From Lachnospiraceae bacterium (lineage in GTDB: Bacteria > Bacillota > Clostridia > Lachnospirales > Lachnospiraceae), in NCBI GenBank assembly GCA_017482205.1, contig JAFUNK010000024.1:1-64000 (forward strand): a DNA stretch of 64,000 bases, written 5' to 3'. The position numbers and the translations under genes were made by a program. Positions within the stretch are counted from its first letter, which is position 1, and each line of letters begins with the position of its first letter. The notes under the pieces were generated by a model, which made no database searches, had not been told where the DNA came from, and was given only the letters and a program-made list of their open reading frames with translations. Shown one piece after another: positions 41,392-51,033 of this stretch.

Positions 41392-42405
41392 ATGGAAGAT
41401 GAGACCAAGTTTTTGACAATAGATAATATACGTAATCGGGTTTATATTATAAGAGGACAACAAGTTATGCTGGATTTTGATTTGGCGGAGATTTATGGGT
41501 ATGAAGTAAAAAACTTAAATCAACAAGTGAAACGAAATATTGCAAGATTTCCAGAAGACTTTATGTTTCAATTAACTAGAAGTGAGTTTGAAACCGTGAA
41601 ATCACAAATTGTGATTTCACGAGAAAACAATTTTTTTGAGGGGCAAGGCGGTGGAAGGAGAACATTGCCATATGCTTTTACCGAGCAAGGTATTTACATG
41701 CTTGCAACTGTTCTGAGAGGAGGAATTGCAGAACAACAAAGTATATTTATTATGCGGGCATTTAGAGAAATGCGTCATTATATAAAACAAAATCAGCAGT
41801 TTGTTACACAAACAGAAATGTGTCTTGTTACGACGAAGGTATCAGACATATCCATGCAGGTTGCAGGAATTACGGATTGGAAAAAGAAAACAGAGAAAGA
41901 CATTGAAAAAATCCAAAAGAGTATAGACATTCTTAACGAAAACTTTGTGTCAGAGAAAGATTTCAAAAATTTTGTTATATATAAGGGGCAGAAGTTTGAA
42001 GCAGATGCAGCATATATAGATATTTATCAGCAAGCAACTGTCAGCATTTATGTGGTGGATGATTATGTGAACACAAAGACTTTACAGCTTTTATCGCAGA
42101 AGAAGACAAACATAGAAGTCATTATATTTACCGAGAATGGACATGGACGAAATGGATTTTTGACAACGGCAGTGGTAAGTGATTTCATCAATCAATATCC
42201 ATCGCTTCGTATCAAATCAAATCCGGATTGCCACGATAGATTGATAGTGATTGATTATGGCTTACCTACAGAACAGGTATATCATTGTGGTGCATCCAGT
42301 AAGGATGCAGGAAAGAAATTATGTGCCATTAATAAAATTGAAAATGCTGCAATGGTTCATCCGGTAATTGATGGCTTGCTATTAGGAGAAGACAAGACAA
42401 TTTAA
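41392..42405 (+). CDS. ORF6N-domain protein with PLD-like C-terminus
   Basis: The 337-residue protein begins with an ORF6N (KilA-N-type) DNA-binding domain: VYIIRGQQVMLDFDLAEIYGYEVKNLNQQVKRN, FPEDFMFQLT and LPYAFTEQG. A coiled-coil linker follows. The C-terminal half resembles a phospholipase-D-like domain, with HDRLIVIDYG and YHCGASSKDAGKK in place of the classical HxK motif. ORF6N proteins are common in phages and mobile elements. The gene is AT-rich and sits between a two-component operon and an ABC operon, so it looks inserted. GGAGAAG precedes the ATG. Confidence 0.82.
   Translation: MEDETKFLTIDNIRNRVYIIRGQQVMLDFDLAEIYGYEVKNLNQQVKRNIARFPEDFMFQLTRSEFETVKSQIVISRENNFFEGQGGGRRTLPYAFTEQGIYMLATVLRGGIAEQQSIFIMRAFREMRHYIKQNQQFVTQTEMCLVTTKVSDISMQVAGITDWKKKTEKDIEKIQKSIDILNENFVSEKDFKNFVIYKGQKFEADAAYIDIYQQATVSIYVVDDYVNTKTLQLLSQKKTNIEVIIFTENGHGRNGFLTTAVVSDFINQYPSLRIKSNPDCHDRLIVIDYGLPTEQVYHCGASSKDAGKKLCAINKIENAAMVHPVIDGLLLGEDKTI
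41595..41621 (+). repeat. 27-bp perfect palindrome inside the ORF6N gene
   Basis: CGTGAAATCACAA and its exact complement TTGTGATTTCACG flank a single central A. It encodes the loop VKSQIVIS just before the conserved LPYAFTEQG. It could be a binding site for the protein itself or a small inserted palindrome. Confidence 0.85.
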
Positions 42406-42515
42406 TTTTTCAAAATATACAAATTTTCCATTTAAGGATTATTTAATAATTTCTCCGCTATGATTGCTTCATAAGCAAAACACGAAGCAAAATAGTACGG
42501 GAAAGGAGTACATAC

Positions 42516-44882
42516 ATGTTATTTAGAATCTTAAAAAATGACTTAAAAAGAAAAAAGACCATGAACCTGATATTGTTTCTGTTCATTGTGCTGGCGACCA
42601 TGTTTGTAGCAAGCGGTGTCAACAATGTGATTACGGTTATGAACGGAACGGATTATTATCTGGACAAGGCCGGCGTGGGGAATTATGTCATCATTACCAT
42701 GGGAGATAATGCAGTAGGTTGTCTGGATGAAATGCTCAACACAGAAGAAGCGGTAAAGAGTTACCGGCTGGAGCAGATAGTATTCGGGTCAAATAATGAT
42801 ATCACCAAAGAAAACGGTGATGCCACAGAGAGTTCGGGAACGACAATGTATCAGTCCTTAGAGACTTCAGCGATTACGTTCTTTGATATGGATAATAAAC
42901 CCATTACTAGTATAGAGCCGGGACAAATATATGCCTGTGGCGGCTTTTTGGAAAAGAATGGTTTGGAAGTTGGAGACCGTGTCATCTTTGAACACAGTGG
43001 TGTGGAGATGACATTTACCCTTGCGGGAACCGCTAAGGATGCATTGCTGGGTTCTGATTTTATGGGAAATACCAGATTTATATTGCATGAAGAGGATATG
43101 CAGACCTTACTGGCAAATGAAGAAGTTTACAATCACTACAGAGGAGAAATCTGTTATGTGGATACGGATGATGTACGGGCTATACAAACAGCAATGGCAG
43201 ATGTGTCTAATGTAAGCTTTGAAGGCGTCCGCTCCACAATCAAGTTAACATATGTGATGGATATGATTGTTGCATTCGTTATGTTAATTTTAAGTGTCTG
43301 CCTGATTTTGGTATCCTTTGTGGTATTAAAGTTTTCCATTACCTTTACCATTGGAGAGGAATTCCGCGAAATCGGTGTTATGAAGGCAATCGGGCTTTCC
43401 AATGGTAAAATCAGAAGCTTATATATAGTAAAATATCTGATGATGGCAATAGTGGGTGCAGTAATCGGTTTCTTTGCAAGTATTCCTTTTGGGGCACTGT
43501 TACTGGACTCCGTCAGCAAAAAAATGGTGCTGGGAACGGATAATGCAATACTTGTAAATTTGCTGGGTTCTGTTTTGGTAGTATGTGTCATTGTACTGTT
43601 TGCCTACCTTTGTACCGGGAAAATAAAGAAATCCACTCCGGTAGATGCTATCCGTAGTGGGCAGACAGGGGAGAGATATAAAAATAAAACTGTGTTACGC
43701 ATTAATAAGACTCCCGCAGGTAATGCACTTTTTATGGCAATGAATGATGTATTAAGCAGTCCTAAGAGATTTTTCAGTATTATTGTTTCTTTTGGTATTT
43801 GTACCTTGTTTGTGTTGATATTGGTAAATACCACGGCAACTTTAAAAAGCCCCAATCTGGTTCATGCGTTCGGAACAGAAAGTCATCTGTATTTGGGTAT
43901 GGCGGATGAAGTGATGGATTATATGGGTAGTGGTATCAAAGAAGATATGCAGGAAGGTATGGAGAAAATGGCAGAAGACCTGGGGGCGGAAGGCATGCCT
44001 GCCGAGCTTTGCATCGAAATAATCTATAAATATCCTGTTACCTTTGAAGGAAATGAGTATTCCCTGACCTGCCAACAGGGAATTAACACGGAAATGGATG
44101 AATATGTGTATACGGAAGGGGTAATCCCGCAGAATATCAATGAAATTGCCATTACACCTCAGATAGCGGAAATGATAGGTGCAAAAATCGGAGATACGGT
44201 AACTATTTCTTATGGTGAGGAAGATATTGATTGTATGATAACGGCATATTTCCAGACCATGAATCAGTTGGGAAAAGTAATCAGGTTACATGAAGATGCC
44301 CCTACGGATTTTGCCTATATGGCAGGTGCTATGCAATACCAGATTAATTTTACGGATGCTCCTTCAGAGGAGGAAATAGAACTTCGCAAAGAGAGAATTA
44401 AAAAACTGTATGATACGGATGTGGTAATGAATGCCACAGAGTATTGTATTGATTGTACTAAGGTTGCCGGTACCATGGAGGGTGTGCAGTTTTTACTGCT
44501 TGGTATTACGCTGGTGGTTGTAGTGTTGGTGACCATCCTGATGGAGCGAAGCTTTATTGCAGATGAAAAGAGCCAGATTGCCATTTTAAAAGCAATCGGA
44601 TTTAAGGACAGTGCCATCATCAAATGGCATGTATACCGTTTGGGCCTGGCGGCGTTACTGGCGGTTGTACTGGCAGCGGTTTTATCCATTCCCATGACAG
44701 AACTTTGCATTACACCGATTTTCGGCATGATGGGTGCTACAGACATCAATTATAATATTGACCCGTTGCAGATATTCTTACTGTATCCGGGCATTGTACT
44801 GGTAATGACGGTAATCGTAACCTGGGTGACCGCATTGTATACCAAGACTATTAAGAGCAGTGATACGGCAAATATAGAGTAA
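42516..44882 (+). CDS. ABC transporter permease, FtsX/MacB type
   Basis: The 788-residue permease has one membrane segment near the N-terminus and an extracellular domain (~40-240). It has two FtsX-like halves (IGEEFREIGVMKAIGLSNGKIRSLY and EKSQIAILKAIGFKDSAIIKWH) with a second extracellular domain between them. This layout fits exporters or mechanotransmission complexes for lipids, peptides or antibiotics. GAAAGGAG precedes the ATG. The partner ATPase gene follows. The HAD-regulator-kinase operon lies upstream, separated by the acetyltransferase and ORF6N genes. Confidence 0.85.
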   Translation: MLFRILKNDLKRKKTMNLILFLFIVLATMFVASGVNNVITVMNGTDYYLDKAGVGNYVIITMGDNAVGCLDEMLNTEEAVKSYRLEQIVFGSNNDITKENGDATESSGTTMYQSLETSAITFFDMDNKPITSIEPGQIYACGGFLEKNGLEVGDRVIFEHSGVEMTFTLAGTAKDALLGSDFMGNTRFILHEEDMQTLLANEEVYNHYRGEICYVDTDDVRAIQTAMADVSNVSFEGVRSTIKLTYVMDMIVAFVMLILSVCLILVSFVVLKFSITFTIGEEFREIGVMKAIGLSNGKIRSLYIVKYLMMAIVGAVIGFFASIPFGALLLDSVSKKMVLGTDNAILVNLLGSVLVVCVIVLFAYLCTGKIKKSTPVDAIRSGQTGERYKNKTVLRINKTPAGNALFMAMNDVLSSPKRFFSIIVSFGICTLFVLILVNTTATLKSPNLVHAFGTESHLYLGMADEVMDYMGSGIKEDMQEGMEKMAEDLGAEGMPAELCIEIIYKYPVTFEGNEYSLTCQQGINTEMDEYVYTEGVIPQNINEIAITPQIAEMIGAKIGDTVTISYGEEDIDCMITAYFQTMNQLGKVIRLHEDAPTDFAYMAGAMQYQINFTDAPSEEEIELRKERIKKLYDTDVVMNATEYCIDCTKVAGTMEGVQFLLLGITLVVVVLVTILMERSFIADEKSQIAILKAIGFKDSAIIKWHVYRLGLAALLAVVLAAVLSIPMTELCITPIFGMMGATDINYNIDPLQIFLLYPGIVLVMTVIVTWVTALYTKTIKSSDTANIE

Positions 44883-44982
44883 AGAAGGAATGTGCGAGCA
44901 GTGACAAGTCGGAATAGTCAGTCGCATATGGAGCCCGGTTGGGCAGGAATGTTATATGGATAATTAAATGGAGGAAAATAAA

Positions 44983-45744
44983 ATGGCAGTTTTGGAAGTA
45001 AAGGATTTGTGCAAAACCTATGTTGTAAATAAAAGACAGAACAATGTATTAAAGAATGTAAATTTTAAGGTGGAAGACGGGGAAATGGTAGCGATTATGG
45101 GTCCCTCCGGTTCCGGTAAATCTACTCTTTTGTATGCAGTATCCGGTATGGATGCAGCTACCAGCGGAAGCGTTTTATTTGATGGAAAGGATATCACCAA
45201 GTTAAAGAGTAACGAGCTGGCATCCCTTCGTCTGGATGAGATGGGCTTTATTTTTCAGCAGATGTATATGATGAAAAATTTAACCGTATTGGATAATATT
45301 GTACTGCCTGCCATGGAAAGTAAAAAGACTGCGGAAAGCAAAAAAGAGAAGACCAAACGCGGTGAAGAACTGATGCGCAAGTTAGATATTATCGAAGTAG
45401 CGGATAACGATATTAATGAAGTGTCCGGCGGTCAGCTCCAGCGTGCCTGCATTTGCAGAAGCATGATTAACAAACCCAAGGTTCTATTTGCGGATGAACC
45501 TACCGGTGCATTAAACAGAACCGCATCCAACGAAGTTATGGAGGAACTGGTAAAGTTAAACAGCGAAGGAACAACCATTATGATGGTAACCCATGATGCC
45601 AAGGTGGCTGCAAAATGTTCCAGAGTTCTTTATATAGTAGACGGTAATATTAAGGGTGAATATCATAGCCCTGCCGATGCCAAAGTGCAGGAAAAGGATA
45701 GGGAGAGGTTGTTAAATAACTGGCTGATGGAATTGGGATGGTAA
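44983..45744 (+). CDS. ABC transporter ATPase, LolD/MacB type
   Basis: The 253-residue ATPase has Walker A GPSGSGKST, Q-loop FIFQQMYMMKN, signature VSGGQLQR, Walker B VLFADEPTGALN (N replaces the usual final D) and H-loop VTHDAK. ATG 44983 is preferred because GGAGG (44970-44974) lies upstream. ATG 44968 would place that site inside the gene. It forms a pair with the preceding permease and ends at a strong terminator. Confidence 0.9.
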   Translation: MAVLEVKDLCKTYVVNKRQNNVLKNVNFKVEDGEMVAIMGPSGSGKSTLLYAVSGMDAATSGSVLFDGKDITKLKSNELASLRLDEMGFIFQQMYMMKNLTVLDNIVLPAMESKKTAESKKEKTKRGEELMRKLDIIEVADNDINEVSGGQLQRACICRSMINKPKVLFADEPTGALNRTASNEVMEELVKLNSEGTTIMMVTHDAKVAAKCSRVLYIVDGNIKGEYHSPADAKVQEKDRERLLNNWLMELGW

Positions 45745-45809
45745 TAGAATGTTTGGGAGAACGGTTTAGAAAAGTATATATTTTATATCTATTAAATTGA
45801 TATCCATTA

Positions 45810-45842
45810 AAGAAGCAGAGGTATTACGCCTCTGCTTCTTTT
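45810..45842 (+). terminator. Intrinsic terminator after ABC ATPase
   Basis: AAGAAGCAGAGG and CCTCTGCTTCTT form a perfect 12-bp stem with a 7-base loop. A short T-run follows. Confidence 0.88.
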
Positions 45843-46072
45843 GTGTATCAGGTTTATTGAAAGGCGTATTGAAAAAAAGTCTAAAAAGGCTAAAAAGCAA
45901 AATTAACTCAACCAATAGTTGCGTTTGTAAACTACAATTCCCTTATATTCAACTGTAACTTGTGATAGAATGTAGACAGTGAGGAAAAGGAAAACAGATG
46001 AACTGAACCCAAATGTTGGACAGTTTCATTAAACAACTGTTTGGAGCTACCGAGCACAAGGGAGGGTTACAA

Positions 46073-47017
46073 GTGGATAATACATTTAATACGAATCTGC
46101 GAAAGATAAGAAAAGCAAAAGGAATTACGCAGGAGCAGTTAGCTGATGCAGTAGGAGTATCTCCGCAGGCAGTTTCCAAGTGGGAGATGTCAAGCTATCC
46201 TGATACGCAGCTTTTGCCGGCTATTGCTGACCATCTGGGAGTTACCATAGATGAGCTTTGGGGCAGGGGGAAGGAAGAAATTGATATTTATAACAGGGTA
46301 TTGGAGTATTTGAAAAGTCTGCCTCCGGAGGCAAAGATACATGAGGGATTTGAAATTTGCAGGGCAATTCCGCAGGCGTGTTGTGGGGCGGATGAGTATG
46401 CAGACCTGCCGGAAGGGATTTTAAAGGGAGCAGGCTGGGACAATCACAGTGAAGTGGTTCGAAAAGAGGGCTTTGCACAATCCAGAAATACCGGTGATTT
46501 ACAATATTTTTTGATTATGCCACAACCTTGTCTGGGGTATGACTGTGTGTTGGCTTATGATGAGGAAATGGTAAAGCTGTTTGAGGTGCTTTCTATTCCA
46601 AACGCACTGGGAACCTTATATTTTCTGGCAGGTCGAAGTGCAACCATGTTTTTTAAAAGTGAGACATTGATGCATGAGCTGGGAATTACGGAGGAGAATG
46701 CAGAGCAGATAATAGAAGGCTTGCTTTCCTGTCAGCTGATATGGGAAACAACATTAAATAATGGGGCAGGTAAAGAAAAGATATATCAGTACAATGGACA
46801 TTGTAATCTGGTTTCTTTCTTGAATTTTACAAGAACCCTGTTACATCGTCCTCAAAATTTCAGTTTTCAGTCCAATAGCAGGAATGAGCCCTATTTTGCA
46901 AACGACACTTATAAAAAGAAGCGTCTGACGGATATTGCGGATAAGCAAGAGGAAGACCAAGGGGAAGCAGACAAACAGCAAAGTGATAAAAAGAGGAACA
47001 AAAAGGGGAGAGTGTGA
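46073..47017 (+). CDS. XRE-family regulator of the ABC exporter
   Basis: The ~314-residue protein starts with an XRE domain (LRKIRKAKGITQEQLADAVGVSPQAVSKWE). A middle region follows with several cysteines and a second, winged-helix-like part (TLMHELGITEENAEQIIEGLLSCQLI). The tail is strongly charged and lysine-rich (KKRNKKGRV). The GTG at 46073 follows GGGAGGG at 46060-46066. The stop overlaps the next start (GTGATGG), so it is translationally coupled to the ABC exporter and probably controls it. Confidence 0.78.
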   Translation: MDNTFNTNLRKIRKAKGITQEQLADAVGVSPQAVSKWEMSSYPDTQLLPAIADHLGVTIDELWGRGKEEIDIYNRVLEYLKSLPPEAKIHEGFEICRAIPQACCGADEYADLPEGILKGAGWDNHSEVVRKEGFAQSRNTGDLQYFLIMPQPCLGYDCVLAYDEEMVKLFEVLSIPNALGTLYFLAGRSATMFFKSETLMHELGITEENAEQIIEGLLSCQLIWETTLNNGAGKEKIYQYNGHCNLVSFLNFTRTLLHRPQNFSFQSNSRNEPYFANDTYKKKRLTDIADKQEEDQGEADKQQSDKKRNKKGRV

Positions 47018-48891
47018 TGGCAAAGAAGAAAAAGACCGAAGAGCAGGAGAAAAAGAACCCTTACCAGAAAGAGTATGGCATCTTGAGTAACTGTGTCTAC
47101 ATACTGAAAAAAATCAAAGAATACAGTCCGTCACTATTAGTATTGATGGCAGTGGGGGTAGTTACCGGGTCGCTTATGCAGTATCTCTGGAGCTTTATCG
47201 GTAAGTTTGTTATCGATATGGTAGAGGTGCAGGCAAATACGCAGGACAAGGATATTGTACCCTTAATTAAGTTGATGGTGATTGTAACTGCGGTGGAGCT
47301 GGTAAGCATGTTGGCAGATACCTATGTGAACAATAAGATGTGGTATCAGTTTATCCATACGAGGTTCTGCGTGATTACAGAACGGATTGCCAAGGTTTTG
47401 TCCATGAACTATCAGAGCCTGGAAAAGCCGGATATGTTAGATATGCATGAGAAAGCACAACGGGCGACAAATGGTAATATGGAAGGCGTGGAAGGAATAA
47501 TGCGTTTGATGCACTCCATAGGAATTAAGCTGATTGTTATGGTAGTAACCCTTTCCACAGTGGTGGTGTTAGACTGGCGGTTGATAGTTGTTTTAGTACT
47601 GGTATCCTTTGCACAGTTTTTATTCTTCCGTCATACGGTAAAAAAGGACAAAAAAGAGGTGTGGGACAAACTGACACCTACATGGCGCAAACTTAATTAT
47701 ATGGAGCAGACTACACAGAATTTTGACTATGCCAAGGATATCAGACTTTTTGGTATGAAAAACTGGCTCTCCGGCAAGCACCATGACATGCTTATGGAAA
47801 AGCAGGAGCGCATGCTTTATAGCAGAAATTTGTGGATTTATAATTCAATGTTTGCACATACCATGACAATTCTTTCAAATGCAGCCATTTATGGGGTGCT
47901 GATTTACAGTGTGCTGAATACGGGTATGAGTATCGGTAATTTTACCCTGTTTTTGGGACTGGCAGGTACTTTTTCGGATGCCCTGACCCAATTTTTAAAC
48001 TCCTTTGGTGATGTCAAAAAGAGTTCTTTGCTGGTGGATGACTTCCGTTCTTTTATGGATTTGGATACGGAGGAAGAAGGAGACTTTTTACCTATACCTA
48101 AGACAGATTCTTACATATTTGAGTTTAAGAATGTTTCTTACAAATATGATGGTGCAGAGGATTTTGCCCTAAAGAACCTGACGCTGACACTAAAAGCCGG
48201 TAAAAAACTGGCAGTGGTAGGCTTAAATGGAGCGGGCAAGACTACCTTTATTAAGCTGCTTTTGCGACTTTATGATGTAACGGAGGGAGAAATTCTTTTA
48301 AACGGTACGGATATACGCCGATTTAAGCGGGAGGAATATTACAGGCTCTTTGCACCGGTGTTCCAGAATGTGGAGCTTTTTGCATTCCCTATGGCAGAGA
48401 ATGTGTCCATGAAACGTCCTGAGGAAACAGATAAAGCACTTGCAGAAGATTGTCTGATAAAAGCAGGTATGCAGGAAAAACTGGAGAGTTTGGCTAAAGG
48501 TGTGGATACTGAAGTGTTAAAGGTACTCCATGATGACGGAATAGACCTTTCCGGTGGAGAAAAGCAGAAGCTGGCACTGGCAAAGGCACTTTATAAAAAT
48601 GCACCTGTGATGGTGTTGGATGAGCCTACGGCGGCACTGGATGCATTGGCTGAATACGAGCTTTACAAAAACTTTGATGAAATTATCGGTAACAAATCGG
48701 CGGTATATATTTCCCACAGGCTTTCTTCTACACGCTTCTGCGACAGTATTGCCATGTTTAAGGCAGGAGAACTGGTGGAATACGGCACCCATGAGGAATT
48801 GTTAAAGCAGAATGGTGCTTATGCTGAAATGTATGAAATTCAGGCACAATACTACAAGGAGGGCAAGGACTATGCAGAAACAGCAGAATAA
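47017..48891 (+). CDS. ABC exporter half-transporter, subunit 1
   Basis: The 624-residue protein has an N-terminal transmembrane domain of six segments and a nucleotide-binding domain. The latter has Walker A GLNGAGKTT, signature LSGGEKQK, Walker B VMVLDEPTAALD and H-loop YISHRLSS. The canonical signature suggests one intact ATP site. It overlaps subunit 2 by 20 bases. The likely role is export of a drug, peptide or lipid. The substrate is unknown. Confidence 0.88.
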   Translation: MAKKKKTEEQEKKNPYQKEYGILSNCVYILKKIKEYSPSLLVLMAVGVVTGSLMQYLWSFIGKFVIDMVEVQANTQDKDIVPLIKLMVIVTAVELVSMLADTYVNNKMWYQFIHTRFCVITERIAKVLSMNYQSLEKPDMLDMHEKAQRATNGNMEGVEGIMRLMHSIGIKLIVMVVTLSTVVVLDWRLIVVLVLVSFAQFLFFRHTVKKDKKEVWDKLTPTWRKLNYMEQTTQNFDYAKDIRLFGMKNWLSGKHHDMLMEKQERMLYSRNLWIYNSMFAHTMTILSNAAIYGVLIYSVLNTGMSIGNFTLFLGLAGTFSDALTQFLNSFGDVKKSSLLVDDFRSFMDLDTEEEGDFLPIPKTDSYIFEFKNVSYKYDGAEDFALKNLTLTLKAGKKLAVVGLNGAGKTTFIKLLLRLYDVTEGEILLNGTDIRRFKREEYYRLFAPVFQNVELFAFPMAENVSMKRPEETDKALAEDCLIKAGMQEKLESLAKGVDTEVLKVLHDDGIDLSGGEKQKLALAKALYKNAPVMVLDEPTAALDALAEYELYKNFDEIIGNKSAVYISHRLSSTRFCDSIAMFKAGELVEYGTHEELLKQNGAYAEMYEIQAQYYKEGKDYAETAE

Positions 48892-50671
48892 AAAAGACAG
48901 CTCTCTGAAAATAGTGAAAGAAGTGGTTCGGTATTTTTTGCCCATTGTATGGAAAACCCGAAAGTCGTATTTCTTTAGTGGCGTGATTCAGGTTGTTGTG
49001 GGTGCGATATCTCCGTTTGTGAAAATACTGGTATTGCCTTTGATTATTGATGAACTTTTGGGCGGACGGGATGTGCAGAAACTCATTAGTTATGCGGCAA
49101 TTATGGTGCTGGGAGATGTATTTTTATCCCTGATAGACTCTATTATGGGAGTTGTTATGGAAAAGTATGCTGAAAAGTTTAACAACTATATCACCGAGGA
49201 AATGAGTCGTCGGGTAATGGAATTGGATTTTCAGCTTACGGAAGATAAAAAAGCACTGGACCAGATGGAAGCCGCAAGAACAGGTATGGACTGGTATTCC
49301 GGTGGCGTACACGGTATTTTTCAGCAACTTTTTAACATTGCGTCAGCGGTGATTGCCATTATCGGTGTAGTGGTATTGATTTTGATGAATGCACCGATAT
49401 TGTTTATACTGACGGCAATTGTACTGGTTATTACTGCCATACTTAATAACAAAAATAATAAGATTGAAATTGAAGCATACGGCAGACTTTCCAAGTTAAA
49501 CCGCGTGTTTGGCTATCTTGGATGGGAACTGACCGATTTCCGCTATGGTAAGGATATCCGTCTTTACGGTGCAAAAGATATGATGGTGGAAAAGTGGCAG
49601 AGCTACAATAAAGAGACTTTGAAAAACTGGAAGTGGCAGGCGGATGAGCATCTGCCTCTGAACATGATAAAGACGGCTGTAGATGTGTTCAGAAATCTTG
49701 GAACCTACTTATATCTGGGTATTTTAGTGATTGTTGGCAAGATTTCCATTGGTATCTTTTCACAGATGCTTTCCGCAGGCAATACGTTCACAATGTCCAT
49801 GCATACTCTGGTTGGAACCATACAGGAAGTGGTAAAGCGTTGCAATTATGCCTATGAATATGTGAAATTCATGGATTATCCTGCCGCAATTGAAAAGGGT
49901 GACAGACCTGTGAAAGAGGGAGCACATACCATTGAGTTTAAGAATGTATCCTTTACCTATCCGGGAGCGGATGTAAAAGTTTTGGATGGTGTGAATGTAA
50001 CACTGCATCCGGGAGAGCATCTTTCTGTTGTAGGCTTAAACGGTGCGGGTAAGACTACTTTTGTAAAACTTTTGTGCAGGCTTTACGACCCAACTGAGGG
50101 AGAAATTCTTTTGGATGGAGTGAATATCAAAGAGTACGACTACAACGAATACATGGCATTGTTTGCTCCGGTGTTCCAAGATTTTAAACTCTTTGCTTTT
50201 TCTATCAAGGACAATGTTTCTCTGGACGGAAACTGTGAGGAAGAGGACATGTCCGCACTGCTTGAACAGGTTGGACTTAAGGAGAAGATTTCTACGCTGG
50301 AAAAAGGTGCAGAAACCATGCTTTTCAAGGCTTTTGATGAAGATGGCATTGAGCCCTCCGGCGGTGAGCAGCAGAAGATTGCCATAGCCAGAGCTCTTTA
50401 CAAAAAAGCCCCTGTGGTCATTTTGGATGAGCCTACCGCAGCATTAGACCCAGTTGCGGAATACGATATTTACCGCCAGTTTGACACTCTGGTAGGCGGC
50501 AAAACCGCTATTTACATATCCCACCGACTTTCCAGTTGCAAATTCTGCGACCGCATCGCGGTTTTCTCAGAAGGACGTATCAAGGAATACGGCACTCACG
50601 ACGAACTGGTAGGCTTAGAAGGCGGCGTGTACGCAGAAATGTTCGCCGCACAGGCACAGTATTACAATTAA
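48872..50671 (+). CDS. ABC exporter half-transporter, subunit 2
   Basis: The 599-residue protein has the same layout as subunit 1: six membrane segments and a nucleotide-binding domain with GLNGAGKTT, Walker B VVILDEPTAALD and YISHRLSS. The signature is PSGGEQQK rather than LSGGE, and such asymmetry is usual in heterodimeric exporters. The ATG at 48872 follows AAGGAGG within the end of subunit 1. It is the last gene of the regulator-exporter operon. Confidence 0.88.
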   Translation: MQKQQNKKDSSLKIVKEVVRYFLPIVWKTRKSYFFSGVIQVVVGAISPFVKILVLPLIIDELLGGRDVQKLISYAAIMVLGDVFLSLIDSIMGVVMEKYAEKFNNYITEEMSRRVMELDFQLTEDKKALDQMEAARTGMDWYSGGVHGIFQQLFNIASAVIAIIGVVVLILMNAPILFILTAIVLVITAILNNKNNKIEIEAYGRLSKLNRVFGYLGWELTDFRYGKDIRLYGAKDMMVEKWQSYNKETLKNWKWQADEHLPLNMIKTAVDVFRNLGTYLYLGILVIVGKISIGIFSQMLSAGNTFTMSMHTLVGTIQEVVKRCNYAYEYVKFMDYPAAIEKGDRPVKEGAHTIEFKNVSFTYPGADVKVLDGVNVTLHPGEHLSVVGLNGAGKTTFVKLLCRLYDPTEGEILLDGVNIKEYDYNEYMALFAPVFQDFKLFAFSIKDNVSLDGNCEEEDMSALLEQVGLKEKISTLEKGAETMLFKAFDEDGIEPSGGEQQKIAIARALYKKAPVVILDEPTAALDPVAEYDIYRQFDTLVGGKTAIYISHRLSSCKFCDRIAVFSEGRIKEYGTHDELVGLEGGVYAEMFAAQAQYYN

Positions 50672-50726
50672 GGGAAATGTTTTGGGCAATAGTATGCATA
50701 AATTAGGTGTGACAATTTTTCACATA

Positions 50727-50979
50727 GGATAGATTTTAGTTTTTTAAGATTTCTATATAACAATTATGGCAGATAAAAATGCATTACGATGGATAGATTA
50801 TTGATTTTAGTCCAATATATACACTCAATCACCCAATATAGAAGTATTTTTAAGGAGTTTTTGGTGGCAACATGACATTTTTATAGGATAGATGAGTACA
50901 AATTTTGAAATCTATACGATATGAACGTTATTCTGCATGGATTTTGGGTGGATAGATTTTGACTTTTGACCATTTCTAT
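50727..50979 (+). repeat. 28-nt ATAGA/TCTAT hairpin units
   Basis: Three units of exactly 28 nt, ATAGAT...TCTAT, lie at 50729-50756, 50888-50915 and 50952-50979. A degraded fourth lies at 50793-50820, and a possible inverted remnant near 50840 contains ATATAGAAGTATTTT. GGATAGAT marks four unit starts with spacings of 64, 95 and 64 bases. The array fills the gap between the ABC operon and a convergent lipoprotein gene (50672-51033). I see no gene or clear terminator there. Confidence 0.65.
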
Positions 50980-51033
50980 ATGAATTACTTAGAGCCTGTT
51001 GTTATTTTGTAACTCCAAATTTGTTGTGATAGA

